Assembly: GCF_905207245.1 (NCBI RefSeq)
Contig: NZ_CAJLKP010000004.1
Span: 94,146-158,145, forward strand
Origin: an uncultured Bacteroides sp.
GTDB lineage: Bacteria; Bacteroidota; Bacteroidia; Bacteroidales; Bacteroidaceae
DNA: 64,000 nucleotides
Direction: 5' to 3'
Notes under the pieces: generated by a model
Databases searched by the model: none
What the model was told of the DNA's origin: nothing
The model's input: only the letters and a program-made list of their open reading frames with translations
In this document: positions 36,734 through 44,612 of the stretch, in pieces
How positions within the stretch are numbered: position 1 is the stretch's first letter
Layout of the letters: each line of letters opens with the position of its first letter
Program-made: the position numbers and the translations under genes

Positions 36734-39094
36734 ATGAAAAGAAGAATCGCTTTATGTATTGCTGTATCGCTTTGTGCGGGTGTGTATGCGGGCAATAATC
36801 CCGGTATATATAAGAAAGGCTGGATTGATTTTAATAAGAACGGGGTGATGGATGTCTATGAAGACCCTTCGGCACCCTTGGAGGCAAGAGTCAAGGATTT
36901 GTTGTCGCAGATGACAATGGAGGAAAAGACTTGCCAGATGGCTACGTTGTATGGCTCAGGCCGTGTACTGAAAGACTCCCTGCCCACAGAACAATGGAAA
37001 AATGAAATCTGGAAAGACGGTATCGCGAATATAGACGAACAGGCCAATGGCTTGGGGAAATTCGGTTCTTCTTTGTCCTATCCTTATGTGAATAGTGTAG
37101 AGAACCGACAGGCTATCCAACGCTGGTTCGTAGAACAAACCCGCCTTGGGATACCTGTTGACTTTACCAATGAAGGTATTCGTGGGCTTTGCCATGACCG
37201 GGCTACCATGTTTCCGGCACAGTGCGGACAGGGAGCTACCTGGAATAAAGAACTGATCAGTGAAATAGCCAAGGTGACAGCCGAAGAGGCAAAAGCGCTG
37301 GGCTATACCAATATCTATTCCCCTATTCTGGATATTGCACAAGATCCCCGTTGGGGACGCGTAGTGGAGTGTTACGGCGAAGACCCTTTCCTGGTGGGAG
37401 AACTTGGAAAGCGGATGATTAAAGGACTTCAGCAAGAAGGGCTGGTTGCCACTCCCAAGCATTTTGCCGTATATAGTATTCCTGTTGGAGGACGTGATGC
37501 CGGTACCCGTACCGACCCGCACGTAGCTCCGCGTGAGATGAGGACTCTTTATATAGAACCCTTCCGCAAGGCTTTTTGCGAAGCCGGGGCATTGGGAGTG
37601 ATGAGTTCTTATAATGATTATGACGGCGAACCGATTACGGGCAGTTATCATTTCCTTACTGAAATACTTCGCCATGAATGGGGCTTCAAAGGTTATGTAG
37701 TGTCTGATAGTGAAGCGGTGGAGTTTCTCTATTCCAAGCATAACGTAGCTGCCGATGCTGTAGATGGAGCTGCCCAGGTAGTAAATGCAGGATTGAATGT
37801 GCGTACTAACTTTACTTTGCCCGAGAACTTCATTCGTCCGCTTCGGCAGGCTATCAGCGAGGGAAAGGTTTCCATGCAGACGATTGATAGCCGTGTGGCA
37901 GATGTGTTGCGGGTGAAGTTTGGGATGGGGCTGTTTGATAATCCTTATAAAGGAGATGCAAAACATCCTGAAAAGGTGGTGCATAGCAAGGAACATCAGG
38001 CAGTATCCATGAGGGCTGCATTAGAATCCATCGTTTTATTGAAGAATGAGAATAATATCCTGCCACTCTCCAAAGATTTGAAGAAAGTAGCCGTGATTGG
38101 TCCCAATGCGAATGAAGTGCAAAATCTGATTTGCCGCTATGGTCCGGCTAATGCTCCGATAAAGACGGTATATCAGGGGATAAAAGTATATTTGCCTGAT
38201 ACAGAGGTTCGCTATGCAAAAGGAACAGACATTATTGATAAATATTTTCCAGAGAGTGAGCTTTACGAAGTACCATTGGATCAGGAAGAACAGGCTATGA
38301 TGGATGAGGCTGTAGCCTTGGCAAAGGAATCGGACGTAGCCATCATGGTGCTGGGAGGAAATGAGAAGACGGTGCGTGAGGAATATTCCCGTACCAATCT
38401 GGATCTGTGCGGACGCCAGGAGAAACTGTTGCAGGCTGTGTACGCAACGGGCAAACCTGTAATCCTGTTACTGGTAGACGGACGTGCCGCCACCATCAAC
38501 TGGGCTGAACGTTATATTCCGGGTATTGTACATGCTTGGTTTCCGGGAGAATTTATGGGGGATGCCGTAGCACAGGTTCTTTTCGGTGATTACAATCCGG
38601 GTGGTAAATTGGCGGTAACCTTTCCCCGTTCGGTAGGGCAGATACCTTTTGCTTTTCCGTTTAAACCGGGTTCCGATTCGAAGGGTTTTGTACGTGTTAC
38701 CGGTACGCTTTATCCCTTCGGATATGGTTTGAGTTATACTACTTTTGCTTATAGTGATTTAAAGATAGAGAATCCGGTCATAGGTGTACAAGGTAGTGTG
38801 AAGCTAAGTTGTAAAGTGAAGAATACGGGAAAAGTAGCCGGAGATGAAATAGTTCAGCTTTATCTGCATGATGAGATGAGTTCTGTAACTACATATGTAA
38901 AAGTACTGCGTGGCTTCGAGCGTATCCATCTGGAACCGGGCGAAGAAAAAGTGATTGATTTCGTACTCACCCCGCAAGAGTTGGGATTATGGAATAAGGA
39001 TAATCACTTCGTAGTAGAGCCGGGTACGTTTGCTGTAATGGTGGGAAGTTCTTCACAAGATATCAGATTACAAGGAAAGTTTGAAGTGAAATAA
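36734..39094 (+). CDS. GH3 family beta-glucosidase-like enzyme (BglX type)
   Basis: The protein has 786 residues with a signal peptide ('LCAGVYAGN'). The N-terminal barrel has 'LLSQMTMEEKTCQMATLYG', 'GIPVDFTNEGIRGLCHDRATMFP', 'DPRWGRVVECYGEDPFL', 'TPKHFAVYSIPVGGRD' and the nucleophile D325 in 'VVSDSEAV'. The sandwich domain ('VAVIGPNAN') and fibronectin-III-like domain ('YGLSYTTFAYSDLK') follow. The branch with 'TNEGIRG' and 'SDSEAVEFL' includes beta-glucosidases and beta-xylosidases. It is the last PUL gene, and transcription may end in the following 175 bp, although no strong terminator is seen there. Confidence 0.88.
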   Translation: MKRRIALCIAVSLCAGVYAGNNPGIYKKGWIDFNKNGVMDVYEDPSAPLEARVKDLLSQMTMEEKTCQMATLYGSGRVLKDSLPTEQWKNEIWKDGIANIDEQANGLGKFGSSLSYPYVNSVENRQAIQRWFVEQTRLGIPVDFTNEGIRGLCHDRATMFPAQCGQGATWNKELISEIAKVTAEEAKALGYTNIYSPILDIAQDPRWGRVVECYGEDPFLVGELGKRMIKGLQQEGLVATPKHFAVYSIPVGGRDAGTRTDPHVAPREMRTLYIEPFRKAFCEAGALGVMSSYNDYDGEPITGSYHFLTEILRHEWGFKGYVVSDSEAVEFLYSKHNVAADAVDGAAQVVNAGLNVRTNFTLPENFIRPLRQAISEGKVSMQTIDSRVADVLRVKFGMGLFDNPYKGDAKHPEKVVHSKEHQAVSMRAALESIVLLKNENNILPLSKDLKKVAVIGPNANEVQNLICRYGPANAPIKTVYQGIKVYLPDTEVRYAKGTDIIDKYFPESELYEVPLDQEEQAMMDEAVALAKESDVAIMVLGGNEKTVREEYSRTNLDLCGRQEKLLQAVYATGKPVILLLVDGRAATINWAERYIPGIVHAWFPGEFMGDAVAQVLFGDYNPGGKLAVTFPRSVGQIPFAFPFKPGSDSKGFVRVTGTLYPFGYGLSYTTFAYSDLKIENPVIGVQGSVKLSCKVKNTGKVAGDEIVQLYLHDEMSSVTTYVKVLRGFERIHLEPGEEKVIDFVLTPQELGLWNKDNHFVVEPGTFAVMVGSSSQDIRLQGKFEVK

Positions 39095-39098
39095 TTCG

Positions 39099-39231
39099 TA
39101 TCTTTGTTGTGCGATATAAACCATAGTCTTTAATCACAATGAAATGGCAACTTTGTAAATAGCTTCGTTTAGTATGATAGGGCAATAGTTAAGTCTGTTG
39201 CCCAATTTAATTGTGACCGTTTCCGTCACAA
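39099..39231 (+). promoter_or_regulatory. Promoter and structured leader of the Vat-like acetyltransferase gene
   Basis: An exact -7 box TATCTTTG lies at 39099-39106, only 5 bp after the GH3 stop; no well-spaced -33 TTTG is present. The roughly 160-nt leader contains two hairpins. One is GGGCAA (39180-39185) with TTGCCC (39198-39203), followed by AATTT. The other is TTGTGAC (39211-39217) with GTCACAA (39225-39231). The pair could form an attenuator, since antibiotic-resistance genes are often controlled this way. That reading is inference. Confidence 0.4.
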
Positions 39232-39270
39232 GATATTAAGATACTAAACATACAAAAAGAAGTAATTACA

Positions 39271-39891
39271 ATGAATACGAAAACATTTCCACGTACCAAT
39301 GATTATCAGACTATCTATCTGAATACCATTATCAACAATCCGAATATTATAGTTGGTGATTATACCATATACAATGATTTTGTAAATGACCCGGTTCAAT
39401 TTGAGAAGAATAATGTCCTCTATCATTATCCTATCAATCAAGACCGCTTGATTATCGGAAAATTCTGTTCCATTGCCTGTGGGGCAAAGTTTCTTTTTAA
39501 CAGTGCCAACCATACATTGAAATCCCTGTCCAGCTACACATTTCCCTTGTTCTTTGAAGAATGGGGATTGGATAAGAAAAATGTAGCCTCAGCATGGGAT
39601 AATAAAGGGGATATCATTATAGGCAATGACGTCTGGATAGGTTATGAAGCCGTAATTATGGCAGGCGTGCATATAGGAGATGGAGCTGTCATCGCAGCCC
39701 GGGCAGTGGTAACTAAAGATGTTCCTCCCTACACCATAGTAGGAGGAACACCTGCCAGGAAAATACGGATGCGATTTGAGGAAGAGACAATCGCCGGACT
39801 GCAACAGATACAATGGTGGAACTGGCCTGTTGAGAAGATACGTCAGTCTTTACCCTATATCATGAATAGAATGGTTGATAGGCTTACTTAA
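39271..39891 (+). CDS. Vat/CatB-type xenobiotic O-acetyltransferase
   Basis: The protein has 206 residues and a left-handed beta-helix of hexapeptide repeats ('DRLIIGKFCSIACGAKF', 'IIIGNDVWIGYEAVIMAGVHIGDGAVIAARAVVTKDVPPYTIVGGTPARKIR'). The catalytic-histidine motif is 'NSANHTLKS', and the C-terminal 'LQQIQWWNWPVEKIRQSLP' helix is shared with Vat streptogramin A acetyltransferases, as is the 'VLYHY' strand. It may inactivate streptogramin A or a related drug by acetyl-CoA-dependent O-acetylation. Many chromosomal homologues have no known drug. Its 3' end overlaps the converging DUF1062 gene by 42 bp. Confidence 0.75.
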   Translation: MNTKTFPRTNDYQTIYLNTIINNPNIIVGDYTIYNDFVNDPVQFEKNNVLYHYPINQDRLIIGKFCSIACGAKFLFNSANHTLKSLSSYTFPLFFEEWGLDKKNVASAWDNKGDIIIGNDVWIGYEAVIMAGVHIGDGAVIAARAVVTKDVPPYTIVGGTPARKIRMRFEEETIAGLQQIQWWNWPVEKIRQSLPYIMNRMVDRLT

Positions 39892-40473
39892 TCCCTCTCT
39901 TTGTATCAGAATCATATCTCCATCTTTCACTTTATGCTTCTGAGGTGGTTTGTTTCCTGAAATCGTAATTATACCATCTTCGAACATACGTTTCGCCTGA
40001 TTGGCAGAGAGTGAGAAGCATCTTCTGATTAATGATGATAATTTGAGATCAAACTCAAACTCGCACTTGATGTAGATTTTGATAACCTCATTGGATAGAT
40101 TCAGTAAATCTTCCAATGAGGTATCAGGAATGACTTCATATTCTACGCTACCATAATCCAGTCTCAGATTATTCTTTCTCTCCATTTCAGTAGAAAATGC
40201 ATACTTCCAAGCCGTATCTTTATCATTCATTGAAAAACTCAGGAATAATGTCTTGTCAATCAAATCCGGTTTACTGCGTGATAACAAAGTGAGGTTACAG
40301 GTGTTGTCACACTTCACGCATCTGTAAATCAACCATACATCTATGTTCTTCTTTTGAGCGTTCATCCTGAACTTGTCGCTACAATAAAATCGGTCACTAT
40401 CGCAGTGGCTGCACTTCTTAATTAATAAAGGGGTATTCTTCACCTTTACTTCCCATGTAATTGTTGTCTCCAT
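39850..40473 (-). CDS. DUF1062 family protein
   Basis: The protein has 207 residues, is cytoplasmic and has no signal peptide. The N-terminal half has two CxxC pairs ('KKCSHCDSDRFYC', 'YRCVKCDNTCN') that probably bind zinc. The C-terminal half has an S4-like segment ('LSSLIRRCFSLSANQAKRMFEDGIITISGNKPPQKHKVKDGDMILI'), which suggests RNA binding. This combination is the DUF1062 pattern. Function is unknown, and S4 domains usually act on rRNA or tRNA. It converges with, and overlaps, the Vat-like gene; that overlap is unlikely to be an operon relation. Confidence 0.7.
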   Translation of the reverse strand: METTITWEVKVKNTPLLIKKCSHCDSDRFYCSDKFRMNAQKKNIDVWLIYRCVKCDNTCNLTLLSRSKPDLIDKTLFLSFSMNDKDTAWKYAFSTEMERKNNLRLDYGSVEYEVIPDTSLEDLLNLSNEVIKIYIKCEFEFDLKLSSLIRRCFSLSANQAKRMFEDGIITISGNKPPQKHKVKDGDMILIQREGLSKPINHSIHDIG

Positions 40474-40583
40474 AAATAAGCTATTATCTTTCTTTGCGGG
40501 TTAAGTAATTTTCCGGCAAAGTTGGATATTAGCCATTTGCATAATTCACAAGATGTCACAAGACGCTGTGAAATATTCTTTGT

Positions 40584-41429
40584 TTACCTGTCAAGTTCGT
40601 CCATCATTCGGGTTATTTTCTCTTTCAGTTTATCCAGAAATTGTGTCCTGCTCTTCTTCCTGTTCCTGATTTCAAGAAATATCCGGTAGAAATCACCAAT
40701 CTCAATATCAAAGAGAGTTTCGCAACAGAAAGCGATGTCTTTCAGGCTCGTATTACCATTGTTAAAGCACTTCCCGGCATATAGTGCATAAATGAATTCT
40801 ACCAATGAAACCTTACTTTCAGTCCATTGCAATAGTTTGCTTTCTATGATGGAGGTAAACTTAAGATGTAGTTTTTCCGATAATGCATCAATCTCTGTGG
40901 AGAGATAATGAGTGAGTTGCTTATTTGCTAAGATCTCTGCTACGCTGGAATCATGCAAAGTGGAAAAGGAAGTATCTCTATCCAACGAGTGGCAGTGGAC
41001 ATCAGCAAGGATATCATAATGCTTTCTCATGAAATACAGATGATCAGAGTCAGTTTTACCGGCTTGATAATAGTTATAGAAATTCTTGTCCGAAGAGACG
41101 TTCTTCAGACTTTCGTATTCCTCCTTCAGATACTTATATTGAGCTGACGGTGATTTCCCAATCCGATTCTTTTCAATCTGATACAGGCGGATATAAAATA
41201 TCAGTAGACCGGATATCTGTGGTTTCCGGACTTTAAAGAAAAGAACCTCTTCCTCGGGATTAATGAACTGATAGTCCTCAATGGTTGCTTTTAGCCGGGC
41301 GAGTGAAGTCTGTATGAAGCCGACTATTTGTTTTATCTTATCAAGGATATCAATATCTTGTTGCTCAATTCTTTGGATTTCTACTTCTATGTCTTGCTTA
41401 ATGTTCTTTACGAAATTCTCCATTCGCAT
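40584..41429 (-). CDS. RteC-family protein
   Basis: The protein has 281 residues, all helical, with no signal peptide. The sequence ('FFKVRKPQISGLLIFYIRLYQIEKNR', 'YYQAGKTDSDHLYFMRKHYD', 'SLVEFIYALYAGKCFNNGNTSLKDIAFCCETLFDIEIGDFYRIFLEIRNRKKSRTQFLDKL') matches RteC. In CTnDOT-type elements RteC activates the excision operon. No RteA/RteB genes, integrase or transfer genes lie next to it, so it is either a relic of a conjugative element or one of the chromosomal RteC-like proteins common in Bacteroides. Its regulatory role here is unknown. Confidence 0.75.
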   Translation of the reverse strand: MRMENFVKNIKQDIEVEIQRIEQQDIDILDKIKQIVGFIQTSLARLKATIEDYQFINPEEEVLFFKVRKPQISGLLIFYIRLYQIEKNRIGKSPSAQYKYLKEEYESLKNVSSDKNFYNYYQAGKTDSDHLYFMRKHYDILADVHCHSLDRDTSFSTLHDSSVAEILANKQLTHYLSTEIDALSEKLHLKFTSIIESKLLQWTESKVSLVEFIYALYAGKCFNNGNTSLKDIAFCCETLFDIEIGDFYRIFLEIRNRKKSRTQFLDKLKEKITRMMDELDR

Positions 41430-41685
41430 TCAGCGCATCCATAACTTTCAGACGGTTGTTGCGAAACCTGCTAAAAGTCTGAATAGCAAATTACAATTGC
41501 CTTGCGGAGACAATGTAGTTAATACTAAAAATGATAAAATGAAAAACCTGTCTGAATATGAATTATTCAAACGAAAGAAATTAGCCTGTGGTTTATGAGG
41601 CTAATATTAAGCGATAACAAATTTAAGAATTGTGCCCAAAATATTTGCTTTTAGAATTCGGGGCAAATATAGTTCTTTTTTTTAT

Positions 41686-41729
41686 ATATCCTCTGAATCT
41701 ACAGTCAAAATGTAGATTCAGAGGGATAT
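41686..41729. terminator. Strong hairpin downstream of the EamA transporter gene
   Basis: CCTCTGAATCTACA and TGTAGATTCAGAGG form a 14-bp perfect stem with a 7-nt loop, flanked by ATAT on both sides. It lies 22 bp after the transporter stop. No T run follows on the - strand, so it is not a classical intrinsic terminator. The rest of the gap 41430-41751 shows nothing else recognisable. Confidence 0.45.
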
Positions 41730-41751
41730 TCTAACAGATAGCTTGTCTTGT

Positions 41752-42693
41752 CTATTTTTTTTGGTGCTTCAGCGGTAATCGTGGGAACAACTTCCTGAAC
41801 CGTACCAAATGTGTCGTAATATTGCTTCCGGCTATAATAAACGTCACAGCCAGGATAATCAATACAATTCCGCAACACAATCTCGGTGTCAGACTTTCCC
41901 CGAAGATCGTTACTCCGAAGAATACGGCCGTTACAGGTTCCAAAGCTCCAAGGATAGCTGTAGGAGTGGAACCTATATATTGCACGGCCTGTGTCGTACA
42001 GAGGAAGGATATGGCTGTAGGGAAGATTGCCAATGCAATCAGGTTCCCCCATAAATACCATTTGTCGACAACATGCAGGCTTTGCCCGAAATCTACACGG
42101 ACTAAAAAAAGCGACAGGCCGAAAAGCAATACATAAAAAGTAACTTTAAGTGTTGCCACGTCTTTTAATATCGGCCGGTTTACCCCCACAATATAGATAG
42201 CGTAGGAGAGGGCCGATGCCATGACTAACCCAACGCCAACCAAACTCAGCGTTGTACCGTCTCCTCCTTTATATAGTAACCCAATACCACTTAAAGCCAG
42301 AAAGATACATAAGACTGTTTGTAATGTGACTTTCTCCTTGAAGGCGACAGCCATAATCAGTGCTACCAAAATCGGATAGACAAACAGTATCGTTGAGGCA
42401 ATACCGGCTTCCATATAGTTGTAGCTTTGAAACAGGGTAAGAGAAGATATGGCGACCAACCATCCCAGTATGACTAACGGCAATATTTCTTTCCGTTTCA
42501 GACTGAAACTTCTGCCTCTCGCTTTGAGCATAATCCCCAAGATGGGAATGGCAAACAGGTATCTGAAGAAAAGAACGGAATCCGGATTCATACCTTCCTT
42601 ATATAGCGGAAGGGTAAAGAGGGGATTCATACCATAAGTGGCGGCAGCAACAGCTCCCAATATATATCCTTTGACCTTCGTATTCATAAACAC
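41752..42693 (-). CDS. EamA/DMT-family transporter
   Basis: The protein has 313 residues and ten hydrophobic segments in two homologous halves, the EamA arrangement. Examples are 'GYILGAVAAATYGMNPLF', 'VLFFRYLFAIPILGIML', 'TILFVYPILVALIMAVAFKE' in half one and 'VGLVMASALSYAIYIVGVNRP', 'STPTAILGALEPVTAVFFGVTIFGESLTPRLCCGIVLIILAV' in half two. The family exports or imports small metabolites such as amino acids and nucleosides. The substrate is not assignable. Starts at 42693 (MFM) or 42687 are both possible. A TACCTTTG -7 box lies about 40 bp upstream. Confidence 0.85.
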   Translation of the reverse strand: MFMNTKVKGYILGAVAAATYGMNPLFTLPLYKEGMNPDSVLFFRYLFAIPILGIMLKARGRSFSLKRKEILPLVILGWLVAISSLTLFQSYNYMEAGIASTILFVYPILVALIMAVAFKEKVTLQTVLCIFLALSGIGLLYKGGDGTTLSLVGVGLVMASALSYAIYIVGVNRPILKDVATLKVTFYVLLFGLSLFLVRVDFGQSLHVVDKWYLWGNLIALAIFPTAISFLCTTQAVQYIGSTPTAILGALEPVTAVFFGVTIFGESLTPRLCCGIVLIILAVTFIIAGSNITTHLVRFRKLFPRLPLKHQKK

Positions 42694-42733
42694 TAAATTA
42701 TTTCTTAGTTCTGGTTTTCTTTTTTAGGGGGAG

Positions 42734-42741
42734 CAAAGGTA
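42734..42741 (-). promoter_or_regulatory. -7 box of the EamA transporter promoter
   Basis: On the - strand this reads TACCTTTG, an exact TAnnTTTG match 41 bp before the start codon. No TTTG at the expected -33 spacing was found. Confidence 0.5.
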
Positions 42742-42833
42742 AATCTTTTCTTTATATATTATTATCACAGACCTCTTAATTTTTGCTCTTTCTTTCCTTG
42801 CCTGACTTTATATCTGAGAAGTGCCGTGATCTA

Positions 42834-43823
42834 TCAGAATATATATTGAACCCCGAATTGGTATCCTACATATATTTGTTGTAATCTTGTGGAGCCCGTC
42901 TTCTTCCATAATGAATGATTAGGGAATATTTTGTGGTTATTGATATCCTTTGTTTCCATATAATTAATACCTACTCCCGCAAATAACTCAATGTGTTTTC
43001 CGATTCTGAAAGCTGGAATCAACGAATAGCCTCCATTCAATACCGGCTCGTCCGAATCATTGCCAATAGTTGAGAATTTAAGCTCATTATTGATTCTGAA
43101 CCAGGAAGTAACCGGAATATGTGCACCGAAACCGCCTTCGGCTACCAGTGAGTTATTGATTGTTTTGTGATTATACCCGACACCTATGATGCCATAAGTA
43201 TATTTACCACCCGAGCGGAATGATGCCACCGTGCTTCCTATGGCATCATAAGTAACGGCAACTCCCATTTCACCATTCTTAATGATATTGATCAGTCCGA
43301 TAGGGCAGTCACTATTCTCAGCTATATTCACCAACCCTGAGAACTGAACCCCTCTTACGTTCTTTGCAATATTGACTAATCCTGCTATTTGAACACCGGT
43401 CACATCTTTGGCAATATTAGTCAGCCCGGCAAACTGGAAGCCTTTCATCTCCGAAGCGGTATTTGCCAACCCTCCCAGTTGGAAACCACTAAAGCTGTTC
43501 TTATTTATATTGATTAATCCTGCAACCTGCAATCCTTGTCCGTCATTCCCTACATAATTTGACAGTCCTGCCCATTGAAGGCCTTTTGCATCATTGAGAA
43601 TGATGTTCGAGAGTCCTCCCCAAGTGAGCAATTCCTCGTTTTTGGAAACACCTATCAATAAATTGAGGGAGACTTGATTGGTATACTCCGATGCATACAT
43701 TCCGTTGGTGCTCAGAGGTGGCACAAAGCTTAACTGAAAGGCCGACTTCTTGTTCTCGTCTGTTTGGGCGGATAATGTACTATAAGCTAGTGCGCATAGT
43801 ATGAATACTAAAATTTTCTTCAT
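42834..43823 (-). CDS. Secreted protein with about 20-residue surface repeats (LA_2272-like)
   Basis: The protein has 329 residues from the ATG at 43823, chosen because it places the signal peptide ('ILCALAYSTLSAQ') at the N-terminus. Residues about 75-190 are six or more tandem repeats of 19-20 residues with the core 'G(F/V/L)QxAGLxNIAKN' ('GLQWAGLSNYVGND', 'GFQFAGLTNIAKDV', 'GVQIAGLVNIAKNV', 'GVQFSGLVNIAENS'). The C-terminal part is beta-rich ('YTYGIIGVGYNHKT', 'IELFAGVGINYMET', 'QIYVGYQFGVQYIF') and ends in aromatic Phe like an outer-membrane strand. Probably outer-membrane or surface. Function unknown. Confidence 0.65.
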   Translation of the reverse strand: MKKILVFILCALAYSTLSAQTDENKKSAFQLSFVPPLSTNGMYASEYTNQVSLNLLIGVSKNEELLTWGGLSNIILNDAKGLQWAGLSNYVGNDGQGLQVAGLININKNSFSGFQLGGLANTASEMKGFQFAGLTNIAKDVTGVQIAGLVNIAKNVRGVQFSGLVNIAENSDCPIGLINIIKNGEMGVAVTYDAIGSTVASFRSGGKYTYGIIGVGYNHKTINNSLVAEGGFGAHIPVTSWFRINNELKFSTIGNDSDEPVLNGGYSLIPAFRIGKHIELFAGVGINYMETKDINNHKIFPNHSLWKKTGSTRLQQIYVGYQFGVQYIF

Positions 43824-44028
43824 CCTTTTGTTTTTCTTCGTTATTAATCTTTTTATTTTCACTCTTTTAATTCCGGCAACGAAGATAAGCTGAATTAGTT
43901 TGCCATCGGGAGTTTGTAGACCAACCTCCCTGTTTTTGATGACGAAATAGAGTGAATTAGAGACTAACTATTTTTCTGCTATTGTTTATTTCTGTAGGGA
44001 TTTGAATGAAATGATATACTGAGTATCT

Positions 44029-44121
44029 GTCATTCTGAGCGTAGTCGAAGAATCTCTTCCCCTACTGTATAGCGCAGCCTTATGCCAAGAGAGTAGATCC
44101 TTCGACTACGCTCAGGATGAC
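44029..44121. repeat. Long palindromic intergenic repeat, copy 2
   Basis: The left arm (44029-44055, starting GTCATTCTGAGCGTAGTCGA) is almost perfectly complementary to the right arm (44095-44121, ending CTACGCTCAGGATGAC). The interior is about 39 bp. It is the same element as at 27791-27887, with the arms better preserved here. It sits between two - strand genes and could act as a transcription end. Confidence 0.8.
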
Positions 44122-44176
44122 GGATAGTACTGCTAATCACTAAACGCTAATCACTTTTACTCCTTTTTGCACAGTT

Positions 44177-44395
44177 TTACTCTAACTCCGTTGCGTGAAT
44201 ATTGATTATCTTTAGTGCATTCGAAACATCAGCCGGAGTGATTCCCCGACATTCTATCCTTAATACTTTTTCCCAATCTTCAAAGTCTACATTCCATTTA
44301 TGAATCTGGGGATATTGTGTAAACAGTATCCCTATTCTTGTTATGTCTTGCTCCTTAGCGATGGAGGTTCGGAAAATTAAAATACTATCTTGCAT
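44177..44395 (-). CDS. Small HMA-like conserved protein
   Basis: The protein has 72 residues with a beta-alpha-beta pattern ('ILIFRTSI', 'DITRIGILFTQYPQIHKWNVDFEDWEKVLRIECRG', 'TPADVSNALKIINIHATELE') resembling a ferredoxin-like fold of the heavy-metal-associated type but without the CxxC metal site. The composition and helix pattern look like a real protein. Function unknown. It lies between the palindromic repeat and the AraC-type regulator gene. Confidence 0.5.
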   Translation of the reverse strand: MQDSILIFRTSIAKEQDITRIGILFTQYPQIHKWNVDFEDWEKVLRIECRGITPADVSNALKIINIHATELE

Positions 44396-44563
44396 GGCGG
44401 TAATTTATGTTTTTTCTATTACTTAGTTTAATTTAGTCTGCTTAGTCTGTCTGAAAATGCCCGGTTACGGAGGTAAAGGTAAAGCAAAATATCCTTCTAT
44501 AAAGAGTTATTAGACGAACTTCATACTGCTTATGACGAAATGAGTCCTGGCTGCGACGAACTT

Positions 44564-44604
44564 TTTAAAAATAGGGAGTGGGAATGTCGAAACTTACCAC
44601 TCCC
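44564..44604 (-). terminator. Intrinsic terminator of the AraC-type regulator gene
   Basis: On the - strand, GGGAGTGG and CCACTCCC form an 8-bp stem, followed by TATTTTT. It begins 9 bp after the stop codon at 44613. Confidence 0.8.
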
Positions 44605-44612
44605 TGCTTTCT

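Noticed and set aside
1554..39094. N-glycan (high-mannose) utilization locus
   Set aside because: GH63, GH31, GH99-like and GH92 would fit, but there is no endo-beta-N-acetylglucosaminidase (GH18), no beta-hexosaminidase (GH20) and no GH130, while a lyase, an esterase, GH2 and GH3 genes are present.
39850..39891. Overlap of the Vat-like and DUF1062 genes as a sense-antisense regulatory pair
   Set aside because: A 42-bp convergent 3' overlap is common and by itself is no evidence of regulation.
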